Below, piece by piece: positions 43,479 to 52,150 of a stretch of 64,000 nucleotides of DNA (within the stretch, counting starts at the first letter, position 1; each line of letters opens with the position of its first letter). This DNA comes from RBG-13-68-16 sp050018455. Its GTDB lineage: Bacteria > Acidobacteriota > Thermoanaerobaculia > Thermoanaerobaculales > Thermoanaerobaculaceae. A program made the position numbers and the translations under genes. The notes beneath the pieces are model-generated. The model was not told the origin of the DNA. It was given only the letters and a program-made list of their open reading frames with translations, and ran no database searches. The stretch covers positions 1-64,000 of the forward strand of contig JBEKAA010000009.1 in the NCBI GenBank assembly GCA_050018455.1, read 5' to 3'.

Positions 43479-44356
43479 GAGTCGGCTACTACCCCGGCTG
43501 TTCGCTCCATGGAACCTCCCGCGAGTTCGACGAGAGCCTGCGCGCGGTGGCGCAGACCCTCGGCGTCGAGCTTGACGAGGTCGACGACTGGTCGTGCTGC
43601 GGCGCCACCTCGGCGCACGCCACGAACCACCTGCTCTCCGTCGCCCTCCCGGCGCGCAACCTCGCTCTCGCCGAATCGCAGGGCCACGCCGAGGTGCTCG
43701 CGCCGTGCGCGGCCTGCTACAACCGGCTGGCAAGCGCCCGCCACGAGATCGCGCAGGACGCGGCGCTCGCCGCTAGGATGCCCGAGCTTCTCGGCCGCCC
43801 GTTCGCCAACACCGTCACCGTCCGCAACGTGGTCGAGCTGCTTCACGGCATCCTCCCCACGATCAGGGCACGAACGGGGCAACTGCTCGCCGGCCTCAAG
43901 GTCGCCTGCTACTACGGCTGCCTGCTCGTCCGCCCGGCAGAGGTCTGCGGATTCGACGACGCCGAGGATCCCGTTTCGATGGAGGAGGTCGTCAACGCGA
44001 CCGGCGCCACGCCGGTGGCGTGGGACATGCGCCTCGAGTGCTGCGGCGGCGCGTTCTCGGTGTCCCGTACGGGCTCGGTGGTGCGCCTCGGCCGGGCGAT
44101 CCTGACCGACGCCCGAGAAACGGGCGCCGACGCGATCGTCGTGGCGTGCCCGATGTGCCATTCGAACCTGGACTTCCGGCAAAGCGCCATGGTTCGTCGC
44201 GGCGAAGCCCCGATGCCGGTGCTGTTCCTGTCGGAGCTCGTCGGCCTCGCGCTCGGGGTGGCTCCCGACCGGCTCGGCCTCTGGCGCCACTTCACGAGCA
44301 CTAAACCTCTGCTCGCCCGCGTCCAGGCCCCGGCCACCGCGAAGGAGGTGCGCTGA
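43475..44356 (+). CDS. hdrB: Heterodisulfide reductase subunit B
   Basis: 293 aa. Two CCG domains: WSCCGATSAHATNH with CAACYN in the first half, LECCGGAFS with CPMCHSN in the second. These bind the non-cubane FeS clusters that reduce a disulfide in HdrB. The true substrate in this organism (no CoM/CoB expected) is unknown; in sulfate reducers a DsrC-like protein is proposed. Start ATG overlaps the hdrC stop; its own stop overlaps hdrA (TGATG). Confidence 0.95.
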   Translation: MRVGYYPGCSLHGTSREFDESLRAVAQTLGVELDEVDDWSCCGATSAHATNHLLSVALPARNLALAESQGHAEVLAPCAACYNRLASARHEIAQDAALAARMPELLGRPFANTVTVRNVVELLHGILPTIRARTGQLLAGLKVACYYGCLLVRPAEVCGFDDAEDPVSMEEVVNATGATPVAWDMRLECCGGAFSVSRTGSVVRLGRAILTDARETGADAIVVACPMCHSNLDFRQSAMVRRGEAPMPVLFLSELVGLALGVAPDRLGLWRHFTSTKPLLARVQAPATAKEVR

Positions 44357-46377
44357 TGGCCCGCATCGGCGTCTTCGTGTGTCACTGCGGCGAGAACATC
44401 GGCCGCACCGTCGATTGCGCCCGGGTGGCCGACGAGCTCGGCAAGCTCCCGGGCGTCGCCAACGCCGTCGACTACAAGTACATGTGCTCCGACCCCGGCC
44501 AGGCCCTGATCAAGCAGGCAATCGCGGAGAAGAAGCTCACCGGCGTCGTCGTCGCGGCGTGCTCCCCGCACATGCACGAGAAAACGTTCCGGCGGGCCTG
44601 CGCGTCCGCGGGGCTCAACCCCTTCCTGTGCGAGATGGCGAACGTACGTGAGCACTGCTCGTGGATCCACGAGGACCGCGACGCCGCGACCGACAAGGCG
44701 GTGGACCTCGCGCGCTTCATCGTGGAGAAGGTGAAGCGCAACGTCCCCCTCGAGACGATCCGCATCCCGGTCACGAAGCGGGCGCTGGTGATCGGCGGCG
44801 GGATCGCCGGCATCCAGGCGGCTCTCGACCTCGCCGACGGCGGGGCCGAGGTGATCCTCGTGGAGAAGGAGCCTTCTATCGGCGGCCACATGAGCCAGCT
44901 CTCGGAGACGTTCCCGACCTTGGACTGCTCCCAGTGCATCCTCACGCCGCGTATGGTCGAGGTGTACCAGCACCCCAACATCAAGCTCATGGCGTACAGC
45001 GAGGTGGCCCAGGTCGGCGGCTACATCGGCAACTTCGACGTCAAGATCCGCCAGAAGGCGCGCTACGTCGACGCCGAAAGCTGCAACGGCTGCGGCGCGT
45101 GTCAGAAGGCGTGCATCGTCCGCAAGGTCCCGTCCGAGTTTGACGAGAAGCTGGGCAAGCGCACGGCGATCTACGTGCCGTTCCCGCAGGCGGTGCCGAA
45201 CATCCCCGTGATCGACCGCGCCAACTGCGCCTACTTCAAGGCCAAGGCGAAGGGCGTCAAGAAGGACGCCTGCGGCAAGTGCAAGGAGGCGTGCAGCAAG
45301 GGCGCGATCGACTACGAGCAGATCGACACCTTCGTCACCGAGAAGTTCGGCGCGATTGTGGTGGCCACCGGCTACACGCTCTACTCCATCGGCAAGGAGC
45401 AGCCGGAAGGGATCCGCGGGTACGGCGAGTACGGGTACGGCACCATCCCGGACGTCATCGACGGCCTGCAGTTCGAGCGCCTCGCCTCGGCTTCCGGCCC
45501 GACCGCCGGCAAGATCGTGCGGCCCTCGGACGGCAAGGAGCCCAAGCGCATCGTGTTCCTCCAGTGCGTGGGCTCGCGCGACCCCGCCAAGGGGATCGAG
45601 TACTGCTCGAAGATCTGCTGCATGTACGTCGCCAAGCACACGATGCTGTACCGGCACAAAGTCCACGACGGAGAGGCCACCGTCTTCTACATGGACATCC
45701 GCGCGAACGGCAAGGGGTACGACGAGTTCGTTCGCCGCGCGATCGAGGAGGACGGCGCGAGGTACGTCCGCGGGCGCGTCTCGCGCATATACAGGGACGG
45801 CGAGACGATCAAGGTCCAGGGTTTCGACACGCTCTCCGGCGAGCCGCTCGTGATCGACGCCGACATGGTGGTGCTCGCGACCGCGATCCGCCCGCAGCCC
45901 GGCATCGAGCAGCTCGCGCAGAAGCTCTCCGCGTCGTACGACGCCCACGGCTTCTTCAACGAGGCGCACCCCAAGCTGCGCCCGATCGAGACCAACACCG
46001 CCAGCGTGTACCTCGCGGGCGCGTGCCAGGCGCCGCGCGACATCCCCGATTCGGTGGCGATGGCGTCCGCGGCCGCGGCCAAGATCCTAGGCCTCTTCAG
46101 CAAGGCGGAGCTGGAGCGCGAGCCCACGGTGGCCAAGGTGGACGCCGCACTCTGCGCCGGCTGCTTCCACTGCGAGCGCGTTTGCCCGTACGGCGCGGTG
46201 ATGCGCAGGGAGGTCCGCGACAGGAAGGGCGACCTCGTGAAGGTCGTCGCCGAGGTCAACCCGGGCGTGTGTCAGGGGTGCGGCACCTGCCAGGCCACGT
46301 GCCCGTCGAAGAGCGTCGAGCTGCAGGGGTTCACGGACGAGCAGATTTGGTCCGAGATCAACGCGCTGCTGGCGTGA
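44356..46377 (+). CDS. hdrA: Heterodisulfide reductase subunit A, flavin-bifurcating core
   Basis: 673 aa. N-terminal CHCGENIG and CSPHMHEKTF domain; FAD motif VIGGGIAGIQAALDLADGG at about 146-165; inserted ferredoxin CNGCGACQKAC; a CGKCKEACSKGAI motif; second FAD part (VVATGY, LQCVGSRD, GACQAPRDIPDSV); two C-terminal ferredoxin motifs CAGCFHCERVCPYGA (about 600) and CQGCGTCQATCPSKS (about 638). HdrA carries the FAD that splits electron pairs between ferredoxin and HdrB. Single-length HdrA, not fused to FlxD. Confidence 0.96.
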   Translation: MARIGVFVCHCGENIGRTVDCARVADELGKLPGVANAVDYKYMCSDPGQALIKQAIAEKKLTGVVVAACSPHMHEKTFRRACASAGLNPFLCEMANVREHCSWIHEDRDAATDKAVDLARFIVEKVKRNVPLETIRIPVTKRALVIGGGIAGIQAALDLADGGAEVILVEKEPSIGGHMSQLSETFPTLDCSQCILTPRMVEVYQHPNIKLMAYSEVAQVGGYIGNFDVKIRQKARYVDAESCNGCGACQKACIVRKVPSEFDEKLGKRTAIYVPFPQAVPNIPVIDRANCAYFKAKAKGVKKDACGKCKEACSKGAIDYEQIDTFVTEKFGAIVVATGYTLYSIGKEQPEGIRGYGEYGYGTIPDVIDGLQFERLASASGPTAGKIVRPSDGKEPKRIVFLQCVGSRDPAKGIEYCSKICCMYVAKHTMLYRHKVHDGEATVFYMDIRANGKGYDEFVRRAIEEDGARYVRGRVSRIYRDGETIKVQGFDTLSGEPLVIDADMVVLATAIRPQPGIEQLAQKLSASYDAHGFFNEAHPKLRPIETNTASVYLAGACQAPRDIPDSVAMASAAAAKILGLFSKAELEREPTVAKVDAALCAGCFHCERVCPYGAVMRREVRDRKGDLVKVVAEVNPGVCQGCGTCQATCPSKSVELQGFTDEQIWSEINALLA

Positions 46378-46382
46378 TGACC

Positions 46383-46410
46383 GGGCGCAGGGCACAGGGC
46401 ACCGGACCAG
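46383..46410. repeat. Short 7-nt repeat between hdrA and flxD
   Basis: gggcgca, gggcaca, gggcacc, ggaccag in register, filling the 44-bp gap between two operon genes that otherwise overlap elsewhere. The only break in tight coupling of the hdr-flx operon. Confidence 0.65.
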
Positions 46411-46421
46411 AGGAAGGGAAA

Positions 46422-46874
46422 ATGGCGATACCCGCTGAGAAGATCGAGGCGTTCGAACCGCGGATCACGGCGTTCGTGTGCAACTGGTGCACGTACACGG
46501 GCGCCGACCTCGCCGGCACGAGCCGGTCGCAGATGGACCCCAACGTGCGGATCATCCGCCTCCCCTGCACCGGCCGGATCGATCCCCTCTTCATCGTCAA
46601 GGCGTTCGAGCGCGGGGCGGACGGCGTGATCGTCTCCGGCTGCCACCCCGCCGATTGTCACTACACCTCGGGGAACTATCACGCGCGCCGCCGCTTCGCG
46701 ATCTTCAACGAGCTCCTCGGCTTCCTCGGCGTGGAACCGGAGCGCCTGACGTTCTCGTGGGTCTCCGCGTCGGAGGGGCAGAAGTGGCGCGAGGTCGTCA
46801 ACGACGCCACCGCGCGGGTGCGCCGGCTGGGTCCGTTCGAGGCGTTCCGCGCCCTCGTCGGGAGGTCGGAATGA
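46422..46874 (+). CDS. flxD: MvhD/FlxD-type FeS subunit
   Basis: 150 aa, ATG after AGGAAGGG. 2Fe-2S ligand motifs CNWCTYTGADLAG and the later CTG, CHPADCHY are those of MvhD, the subunit that links HdrA to its electron donor. Here the donor is the NADH-binding FlxA-like protein. Overlaps the next gene (ATGA). Confidence 0.93.
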   Translation: MAIPAEKIEAFEPRITAFVCNWCTYTGADLAGTSRSQMDPNVRIIRLPCTGRIDPLFIVKAFERGADGVIVSGCHPADCHYTSGNYHARRRFAIFNELLGFLGVEPERLTFSWVSASEGQKWREVVNDATARVRRLGPFEAFRALVGRSE

Positions 46875-47743
46875 AAGAGCTTCAGGAACTGGCACGCACG
46901 CTGCTCTCCTCCGGCACCGTGAAGGTGGTGTTCGGCTGGGAGGAAGGGCCGCGCGGGGCGCGCCCTGCGTTCATCACGGATGCGGCCAACGCCGGCCGCC
47001 TCGTCTTCGATCACCGCTGCTCGCACACCCTCGCCACCTATCTCTCGCCTCGGCGCCCTCACATGACGCGCCTCGGAAAGGCGGCGATCGTGGTGAAGGG
47101 GTGCGACGCCCGCGCCGTTGCCGGCCTCCTGCGCGAGGCGCAGGTCAAGCGCGAGGACGTCGTCATCATCGGCGTCCGCTGCGGCGGCGTCGCGGCGGAC
47201 CCCGCCGACGCCGGGCCGCTCACCGCCGAGAACGTTGCCGAGCGCTGCCCCGGCTGCACCGCGCGCGAGCCGCACCTCGCCGACCACATGGTGGGAGAGA
47301 CGAAACCCGAGCCTCCCGGCGCGCCGACGCGCGACGCGCGCATCGCCGAGCTCGACGCGATGAGCGCCCCCGAGCGCTGGGCGTTCTGGCAGGCAGAGCT
47401 CGCCCGCTGCATTCGCTGCAACGCCTGCCGCGAGGTCTGCCCGATGTGCTTCTGCGAGAGGTGCGTCGCCGACAAGACACAGCCGCAGTGGCTGGAGTCT
47501 TCGCCGCACCCGCGCGGCAACTTCGCGTGGCACGTCACCCGCGCTCTCCACCAGGCGGGGCGCTGCGCCGACTGCGGCGAGTGCGCGCGGGCGTGTCCCG
47601 CCGGCATCCCGCTCGGCCTGTTGAACCGGAAGATCGCCGGGATCGTTGCCGACCGCTTCGACTACCGCGCGACCGACGACCCCTCCGTCCCGGCGCCGAT
47701 CGGCGCCTTCTCGGTGTCCGACCGGCAGGAGTTCATCCTGTGA
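46871..47743 (+). CDS. FlxB/FlxC-type 4Fe-4S protein (F420-hydrogenase beta-like)
   Basis: 290 aa. Central KAAIVVKGCDARAVAGLL resembles FrhB/coenzyme F420 hydrogenase beta; the C-terminal half has CIRCNACREVCPMCFCERC and CADCGECARACPAG ferredoxin motifs, and the domain boundary carries CPGC. It is one of two FeS proteins between FlxD and FlxA, as in the flxABCD-hdrABC clusters of sulfate reducers. Assignment to B or C by name is arbitrary. Its stop overlaps the next start (GTGA). Confidence 0.88.
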   Translation: MKELQELARTLLSSGTVKVVFGWEEGPRGARPAFITDAANAGRLVFDHRCSHTLATYLSPRRPHMTRLGKAAIVVKGCDARAVAGLLREAQVKREDVVIIGVRCGGVAADPADAGPLTAENVAERCPGCTAREPHLADHMVGETKPEPPGAPTRDARIAELDAMSAPERWAFWQAELARCIRCNACREVCPMCFCERCVADKTQPQWLESSPHPRGNFAWHVTRALHQAGRCADCGECARACPAGIPLGLLNRKIAGIVADRFDYRATDDPSVPAPIGAFSVSDRQEFIL

Positions 47744-48813
47744 TAGCCAAGACGATCACCGCAGAGGAACTGGGCGCGCTCGTCGCCGACCTGGTGTCGG
47801 CCGGGACGCGCGTCATCGCTCCCGCCAGGGCCGCCGACGGCAAGGTGGACTACCGCGCGATCACGCGCTTCGAAGAGGCGGCGATCGGCGCCGAGCTGCC
47901 GCGCAGGTCGCTCAAGGAGTTCTTCCTCCCGCCCACCGAGCCGCTCTTCTCCTGGCACCAGGGCAAGGGCGACGTGACGGTGAAGCCAGTCGCCGTGTCG
48001 TTCCCCCCGCACGTGGTCCTCGGGGCTCGACCGTGCGACGCCGCCGCGGTGGAGATCCTTGACCGGGTGATGGGGTGGGACTACCGAGATGAGCTCTGGT
48101 TCGGACGCCGCGAGGCCACCACGATCGTCTCGGTCGCCTGCCCCGGCGTCGACGGTTCCTGCTTCTGCACCGCCACCGGAGGGGGTCCCGATTCGAAGCG
48201 GGGGTCCGATCTGATGATGGTCCCCGTCGACGGCGGCTACCTCGTGGAGGCCGTTACGCCGAAGGGCCAGGCGTTCGTCGGAGCGCACGCGGCGCGCTTT
48301 GTCGACGCCGCCGACGCGGGCACGACCGCGGCCGCGGAGGCGTTCCGTACCGGAGTGCGTTCGAGAGTCGCCGAGCACCTGACGCTCTCGCTGCCCGCCC
48401 TCCGCCGCTGGCTCGAGGGCAGCTTCGACCACGAGCTGTGGCGGGCGATCGTGCTGCGCTGCCACGGCTGCGGCGCGTGCGCGTCGGTGTGCCCGACGTG
48501 CCACTGCTTCGACATCGTGGACGAGCCCGAGGGCGTGCGTGCCGGCACCCGAAGGCGCAACTGGGACACCTGCCAGACCGCGCGCTTCACCGTGCACGCC
48601 TCCGGCCACAACCCGCGCGCCGACCAGAACGCGCGCTTCCGCCAGCGGGTGTTGCACAAGTTCTCGATCTACCCCGGCCGTTTCGGGGAAGTCCTCTGCA
48701 CCGGCTGCGGCCGCTGCGCCAGGGCGTGCCCGGGCGGCATGGACCTGCCGGAGGTGCTGAAGACCATCACCGCGCTCGTCGGGACCGGCGCGTCCAGGGA
48801 GGCAGCCGTATGA
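47740..48813 (+). CDS. FlxB/FlxC-type 4Fe-4S dicluster protein (sulfhydrogenase beta-like)
   Basis: 357 aa, GTG start. N-terminal region with GARPCDAAAVEILDRV and ACPGVDGSCFC, then CHGCGACASVCPTCHCFD and CTGCGRCARACPGGMD, the layout of HydB/AsrA-like subunits. Relays electrons between the flavoprotein downstream and FlxD/HdrA. ATGA overlap with the following gene. Confidence 0.9.
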   Translation: MIAKTITAEELGALVADLVSAGTRVIAPARAADGKVDYRAITRFEEAAIGAELPRRSLKEFFLPPTEPLFSWHQGKGDVTVKPVAVSFPPHVVLGARPCDAAAVEILDRVMGWDYRDELWFGRREATTIVSVACPGVDGSCFCTATGGGPDSKRGSDLMMVPVDGGYLVEAVTPKGQAFVGAHAARFVDAADAGTTAAAEAFRTGVRSRVAEHLTLSLPALRRWLEGSFDHELWRAIVLRCHGCGACASVCPTCHCFDIVDEPEGVRAGTRRRNWDTCQTARFTVHASGHNPRADQNARFRQRVLHKFSIYPGRFGEVLCTGCGRCARACPGGMDLPEVLKTITALVGTGASREAAV

Positions 48814-49640
48814 ACCTCTACCAGCCGAACCTCGTGACGATCTCCGACGTGATCGACGAGACGCCGGACACCCGCACGCTCCGGCTCACGTTCCAGGACC
48901 CGCAGCTTGCCGCGGGTTTCGACTTCAAGGCGGGGCAGTTCGGCGAGTACTCGGCGTTCGGCGCCGGCGAGTCGACGTTCTGCATCGCGTCCTCGCCCAC
49001 CCGCAAGGACTCGATCGAGTGCACGTTCAAGGCGGTAGGCAAGGCGACCAGGGCGATGCGCGAGCTCGGCGCGGGCGACACGATGGGTTTCCGCGGCCCG
49101 TACGGCAACCACTTCCCTGTCGACCGCATGGAGAAGGCCAGCGTCGTCTTCGTCGCCGGCGGCATCGGCCTCGCCCCCGTGCGCTGCGTGATCTGGAACG
49201 TCCTCGACACGCGTGAGGCCTTCGAGGACGTGACGATCGTGTACGGCGCGCGGTCGGTCAGTGACCTCGTGTACAAGCGCGAGCTCGCCGAGTGGGCGGC
49301 GCGCCCCGACGTCAAGCTGTGGCAGACCGTCGACCCGGGCGGCGAGGCGCCCGACTGGAAGGGCGAGATCGGCTTCGTGCCGGCGATCGTCGAGAAGGCC
49401 GCGCCCTCGGCGAAGAACGCCTTCGCCGTCGTGTGCGGTCCGCCGGTGATGATCAAGTACACCCTGCCGGTCCTCGAGAAGCTTGGCTTCGCCGACGACC
49501 GCGTCTACACCACGCTCGAGAACCGCATGAAGTGCGGCATCGGCAAGTGCGGCCGCTGCAACGTGGGCCCGGTGTACGTCTGCAAGGACGGGCCCGTGTT
49601 CACCGCACGAGAGCTCGCCGCGCTGCCTCAGGAGTACTGA
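48810..49640 (+). CDS. flxA: FlxA-type FAD/NAD(P)-binding oxidoreductase
   Basis: 276 aa. FAD-binding barrel with TFCIASSPTRKD and the NAD site VVFVAGGIGLAPVR; C-terminal 2Fe-2S motif MKCGIGKCGRCNVG as in dihydroorotate dehydrogenase electron-transfer subunits and sulfhydrogenase gamma. It would oxidise NAD(P)H and pass electrons through the FeS subunits to HdrA. Last gene of the seven-gene hdr-flx operon. Confidence 0.94.
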   Translation: MNLYQPNLVTISDVIDETPDTRTLRLTFQDPQLAAGFDFKAGQFGEYSAFGAGESTFCIASSPTRKDSIECTFKAVGKATRAMRELGAGDTMGFRGPYGNHFPVDRMEKASVVFVAGGIGLAPVRCVIWNVLDTREAFEDVTIVYGARSVSDLVYKRELAEWAARPDVKLWQTVDPGGEAPDWKGEIGFVPAIVEKAAPSAKNAFAVVCGPPVMIKYTLPVLEKLGFADDRVYTTLENRMKCGIGKCGRCNVGPVYVCKDGPVFTARELAALPQEY

Positions 49641-49723
49641 GACCGCTGCCCTCGGGGGTCACCGGCCGGGCGAGGTGCACGGCCAGCGGGTCCGGCGGCG
49701 GTTCGTCCTGCGCCAGCTTGTGA

Positions 49724-49758
49724 TAGAATGCACATGGTGGTCCGGCCACGCCGGACCA
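49724..49758 (+). promoter_or_regulatory. Rubrerythrin promoter and 5' hairpin
   Basis: -10 TAGAAT (49724-49729); the -35 is weak. The predicted transcript begins about at a perfect stem TGGTCCGGC-CAC-GCCGGACCA (49738-49758), 10 nt before the GGGGAGG ribosome site. The hairpin may stabilise the message or act as a control element. Confidence 0.5.
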
Positions 49759-49773
49759 GGGGGAGGTTCCACA

Positions 49774-50277
49774 ATGGCCACGATCGACAACCTCAAGGCC
49801 GCGTTCGCCGGCGAGAGCCAGGCCAACCGCAAGTACCTGGCGTTCGCCAAGAAGGCCGAAGCGGACGGTCTCAAGCAGATCGCGAAGCTGTTCCGCGCGG
49901 CGGCGGAGGCCGAGACCGTCCACGCCCACGCCCACTTCAGGGTGATGGGGGGCATCGGGAGAACCGAGGAGAACCTCGAGGCCGCCATCGCCGGCGAGGG
50001 GTACGAGGTGAAGGAGATGTACCCGGCGTTCGTCGCCGAGGCCGAGAAGGAAGGCAACAAGGCCGCGCTCGTGTCGTTCAGGAACGCGCTCGCGGTCGAA
50101 AAGGTCCACTACGCCCTCTACACGGGGGCGCTCGAGGCGTTCAGGCAGGGCAAGGACCTCAAGGGCGACCGCATCTGGGTCTGCCCGGTCTGTGGGAACA
50201 CGGTGATCGGCGAGGAGCCGCCCGAGAAGTGCGACGTCTGCGGCGTCGCCGGCGACAAGTTCCTCGAAGTGAAGTAG
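49774..50277 (+). CDS. rbr: Rubrerythrin
   Basis: 167 aa, ATG after GGGGAGG. Reduces H2O2 in anaerobes. Diiron four-helix bundle with FAGESQANRKYLAF, AEAETVHAHAHF, and EKVHYALY; C-terminal rubredoxin domain WVCPVCGNTV and CDVCGV. Full length. Lies between the Flx-Hdr operon and the H-cluster maturation genes, probably protecting oxygen-sensitive enzymes. Confidence 0.95.
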   Translation: MATIDNLKAAFAGESQANRKYLAFAKKAEADGLKQIAKLFRAAAEAETVHAHAHFRVMGGIGRTEENLEAAIAGEGYEVKEMYPAFVAEAEKEGNKAALVSFRNALAVEKVHYALYTGALEAFRQGKDLKGDRIWVCPVCGNTVIGEEPPEKCDVCGVAGDKFLEVK

Positions 50278-50290
50278 CGCCGCGCGCCGT

Positions 50291-50312
50291 CGCGGGCCGC
50301 ACACCGCCCGCG
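50291..50312 (+). other. Hairpin upstream of hydG
   Basis: CGCGGGC pairs with GCCCGCG around an 8-nt loop, after rubrerythrin. No T-run. A -10-like TACGAT follows at 50318-50323; the hydG leader is about 90 nt and GC-rich. Confidence 0.45.
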
Positions 50313-50419
50313 GGTGCTACGATTCAGCCCCGGAAGGGAGCCGGGTGATCCCCCCTCCGGAGCCTCCGACTCCGGCGCCGCGTCGTTGACGCCGCCACCC
50401 AGAAACGCGAGGCATCAGA

Positions 50420-51817
50420 ATGAGCACCGTTTCAGAAGGTGTGAGGATCGACGAAGGTCTGATCGCCGGAACGATCGAGGCAGGCAGGCGCCACGACGCC
50501 TCCCGCGTCCGCGAGGTCCTCGCCAGGGCGCTCGAGCTCAAGGGCCTGCCGGACGCCGACCTGGCCGTCCTCACGGGGGTCTCGGACCCGGAGCTGCTCG
50601 GCGAGGTTTTCCACACCGCCCGGCGCGTCAAGGAGGACATCTACGGCAACCGCCTCGTCCTGTTCGCGCCTCTCTACATCTCGAACCTGTGCGGCAACGA
50701 GTGCGTCTACTGCGCGTTCCGCGCGCGCAACCGCGACCTCAAGCGGCGCGCGCTCAGCCAGGACGAGATCGCCCGCGAGGTCACGCACCTCGTCGAGGAG
50801 GGGCACAAGCGCATCCTCGTCGTGGCGGGCGAGTCGTACCCCCACGAGGGCTTCGACTACATCCTGAACGCCATCGACACCGTCTACCGCACCGCCTCCG
50901 GCCCGGGCGAGATCCGGCGTGTGAACGTGAACATCGCGCCGCTGACGCTCGACGAGTTCAGGCGTTTGAAGGCGAAGCAGATCGGGACGTACCAGGTCTT
51001 TCAGGAGACGTACCACCGCGAGACGTACGCGAAGGTCCACCTGGGAGGGAAGAAGCGCGATTTCGACTGGCGCGTCAACGCGCCCGACCGCGCGATGGAG
51101 GCCGGCATCGACGACGTCGGGATCGGGGTCCTGTTCGGCCTGTTCGACTGGCGGTTCGAAATCCTCGCCCTGACGCAGCACATCAGGCACCTGGAGAGCA
51201 GGTTCGGGGTCGGCCCGCACACGATCTCGGTGCCCCGCATGGAGCCCGCGACCGGCTCCGACGTGGCGAGCCACCCCCCACACCCGGTGTCCGACGTCGA
51301 CTTCCGCAAGATCGTGGCGATCCTCCGCCTCGCGGTTCCCTACACCGGCATCATCATGTCCACCCGGGAGACCGCCGACATCCGACGCGAGACGTTCGCA
51401 CTGGGGGTCTCGCAGATCTCGGCCGGCAGCCGCACCAACCCCGGCGGCTACTCGGAGGAGGACAAGCTCGATTCGGGACAGTTCTGCCTCGGCGATCACC
51501 GCTCGCTGGACGAGGTGATCCGAGATGTCGCCGCGCTCGGCTACGTTCCGTCGTTCTGCACCGCCTGCTACCGCCTCGGGCGCACCGGCCGCGACTTCAT
51601 GGACGTCGCGAAGCCGGGCGAGATCAAGGAGCACTGCAGCCCCAACGCGCTCGCGACGTTCCAGGAGTACCTCCAGGACTACGCGTCGCCCGAGACCAGG
51701 GCGGTGGGAGAGAGCACGATCTCAGGCGCCCTCGCGTCGATGGGGCCCGACCTGCGGGCGAAGAGCGAGAAGATGGTCCGTCTGGTGAAGGACGGCAAGC
51801 GGGACGTATATTGTTGA
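50420..51817 (+). CDS. hydG: [FeFe] hydrogenase maturase HydG (radical SAM tyrosine lyase)
   Basis: 465 aa. Cleaves tyrosine to supply CO and cyanide for the H-cluster. Radical-SAM motif CGNECVYC (Cys 91, 95, 98); the C-terminal auxiliary-cluster motif C-X2-C-X22-C in SFCTACYRLGRTG to HCSPN (381, 384, 407), which distinguishes HydG from ThiH; VAGESYPHEGFDYI and GTYQVFQETYH are family blocks. First of the maturation set. HydE is not in the window. Confidence 0.96.
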   Translation: MSTVSEGVRIDEGLIAGTIEAGRRHDASRVREVLARALELKGLPDADLAVLTGVSDPELLGEVFHTARRVKEDIYGNRLVLFAPLYISNLCGNECVYCAFRARNRDLKRRALSQDEIAREVTHLVEEGHKRILVVAGESYPHEGFDYILNAIDTVYRTASGPGEIRRVNVNIAPLTLDEFRRLKAKQIGTYQVFQETYHRETYAKVHLGGKKRDFDWRVNAPDRAMEAGIDDVGIGVLFGLFDWRFEILALTQHIRHLESRFGVGPHTISVPRMEPATGSDVASHPPHPVSDVDFRKIVAILRLAVPYTGIIMSTRETADIRRETFALGVSQISAGSRTNPGGYSEEDKLDSGQFCLGDHRSLDEVIRDVAALGYVPSFCTACYRLGRTGRDFMDVAKPGEIKEHCSPNALATFQEYLQDYASPETRAVGESTISGALASMGPDLRAKSEKMVRLVKDGKRDVYC

Positions 51818-51885
51818 AGATGGTGGATCGTGGCCTGGAGGGAGTCGCCGGTCCAAGTGGTATCGAACAAGAGGCAGGAGGCGAC

Positions 51886-52143
51886 ATGGACAGACACGTG
51901 ATCCTCGGGGTGCACCTCACCGACCGGCTCACCCACGCGAACCGGGTCCAGGAGGTCTTCACGGAGTTCGGCGCGCACATCAGGACCCGCCTCGGCCTCC
52001 ACGACGTCGGTGCGCACGGGTCGTCGCCGAGCGGGGTGATCCTCCTCGACGTCTCGGGCGACGACCAGTCGCTCGACCGCATGTCGCAGCGCCTTGCCGC
52101 CATCGAAGGCGTCGAGGTGCAGCGCATGGTGTTCACCCACTGA
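51886..52143 (+). CDS. TM1266-family iron-only hydrogenase system regulator
   Basis: 85 aa from the ATG at 51886 with GGCAGGAGG upstream; an open frame extends further up but lacks support. Starts MDRHVILGVHLTDRLTHAN and has FTEFGAHIRTRLGLHD and GVILLDVSGDD, a ferredoxin-like ACT/NikR-C-type fold known as the family of T. maritima TM1266, which travels with hydrogenase maturation genes. Presumed regulator or metabolite sensor; no DNA-binding domain is visible. Confidence 0.88.
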   Translation: MDRHVILGVHLTDRLTHANRVQEVFTEFGAHIRTRLGLHDVGAHGSSPSGVILLDVSGDDQSLDRMSQRLAAIEGVEVQRMVFTH

Positions 52144-52150
52144 GCTCGCC

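Noticed and set aside
50324..50419. Cobalamin-type riboswitch before hydG (GGGAGCCGGGTGATCCC stretch)
   Set aside because: Leader is too short and lacks the B12-box core; likely only GC-rich leader.
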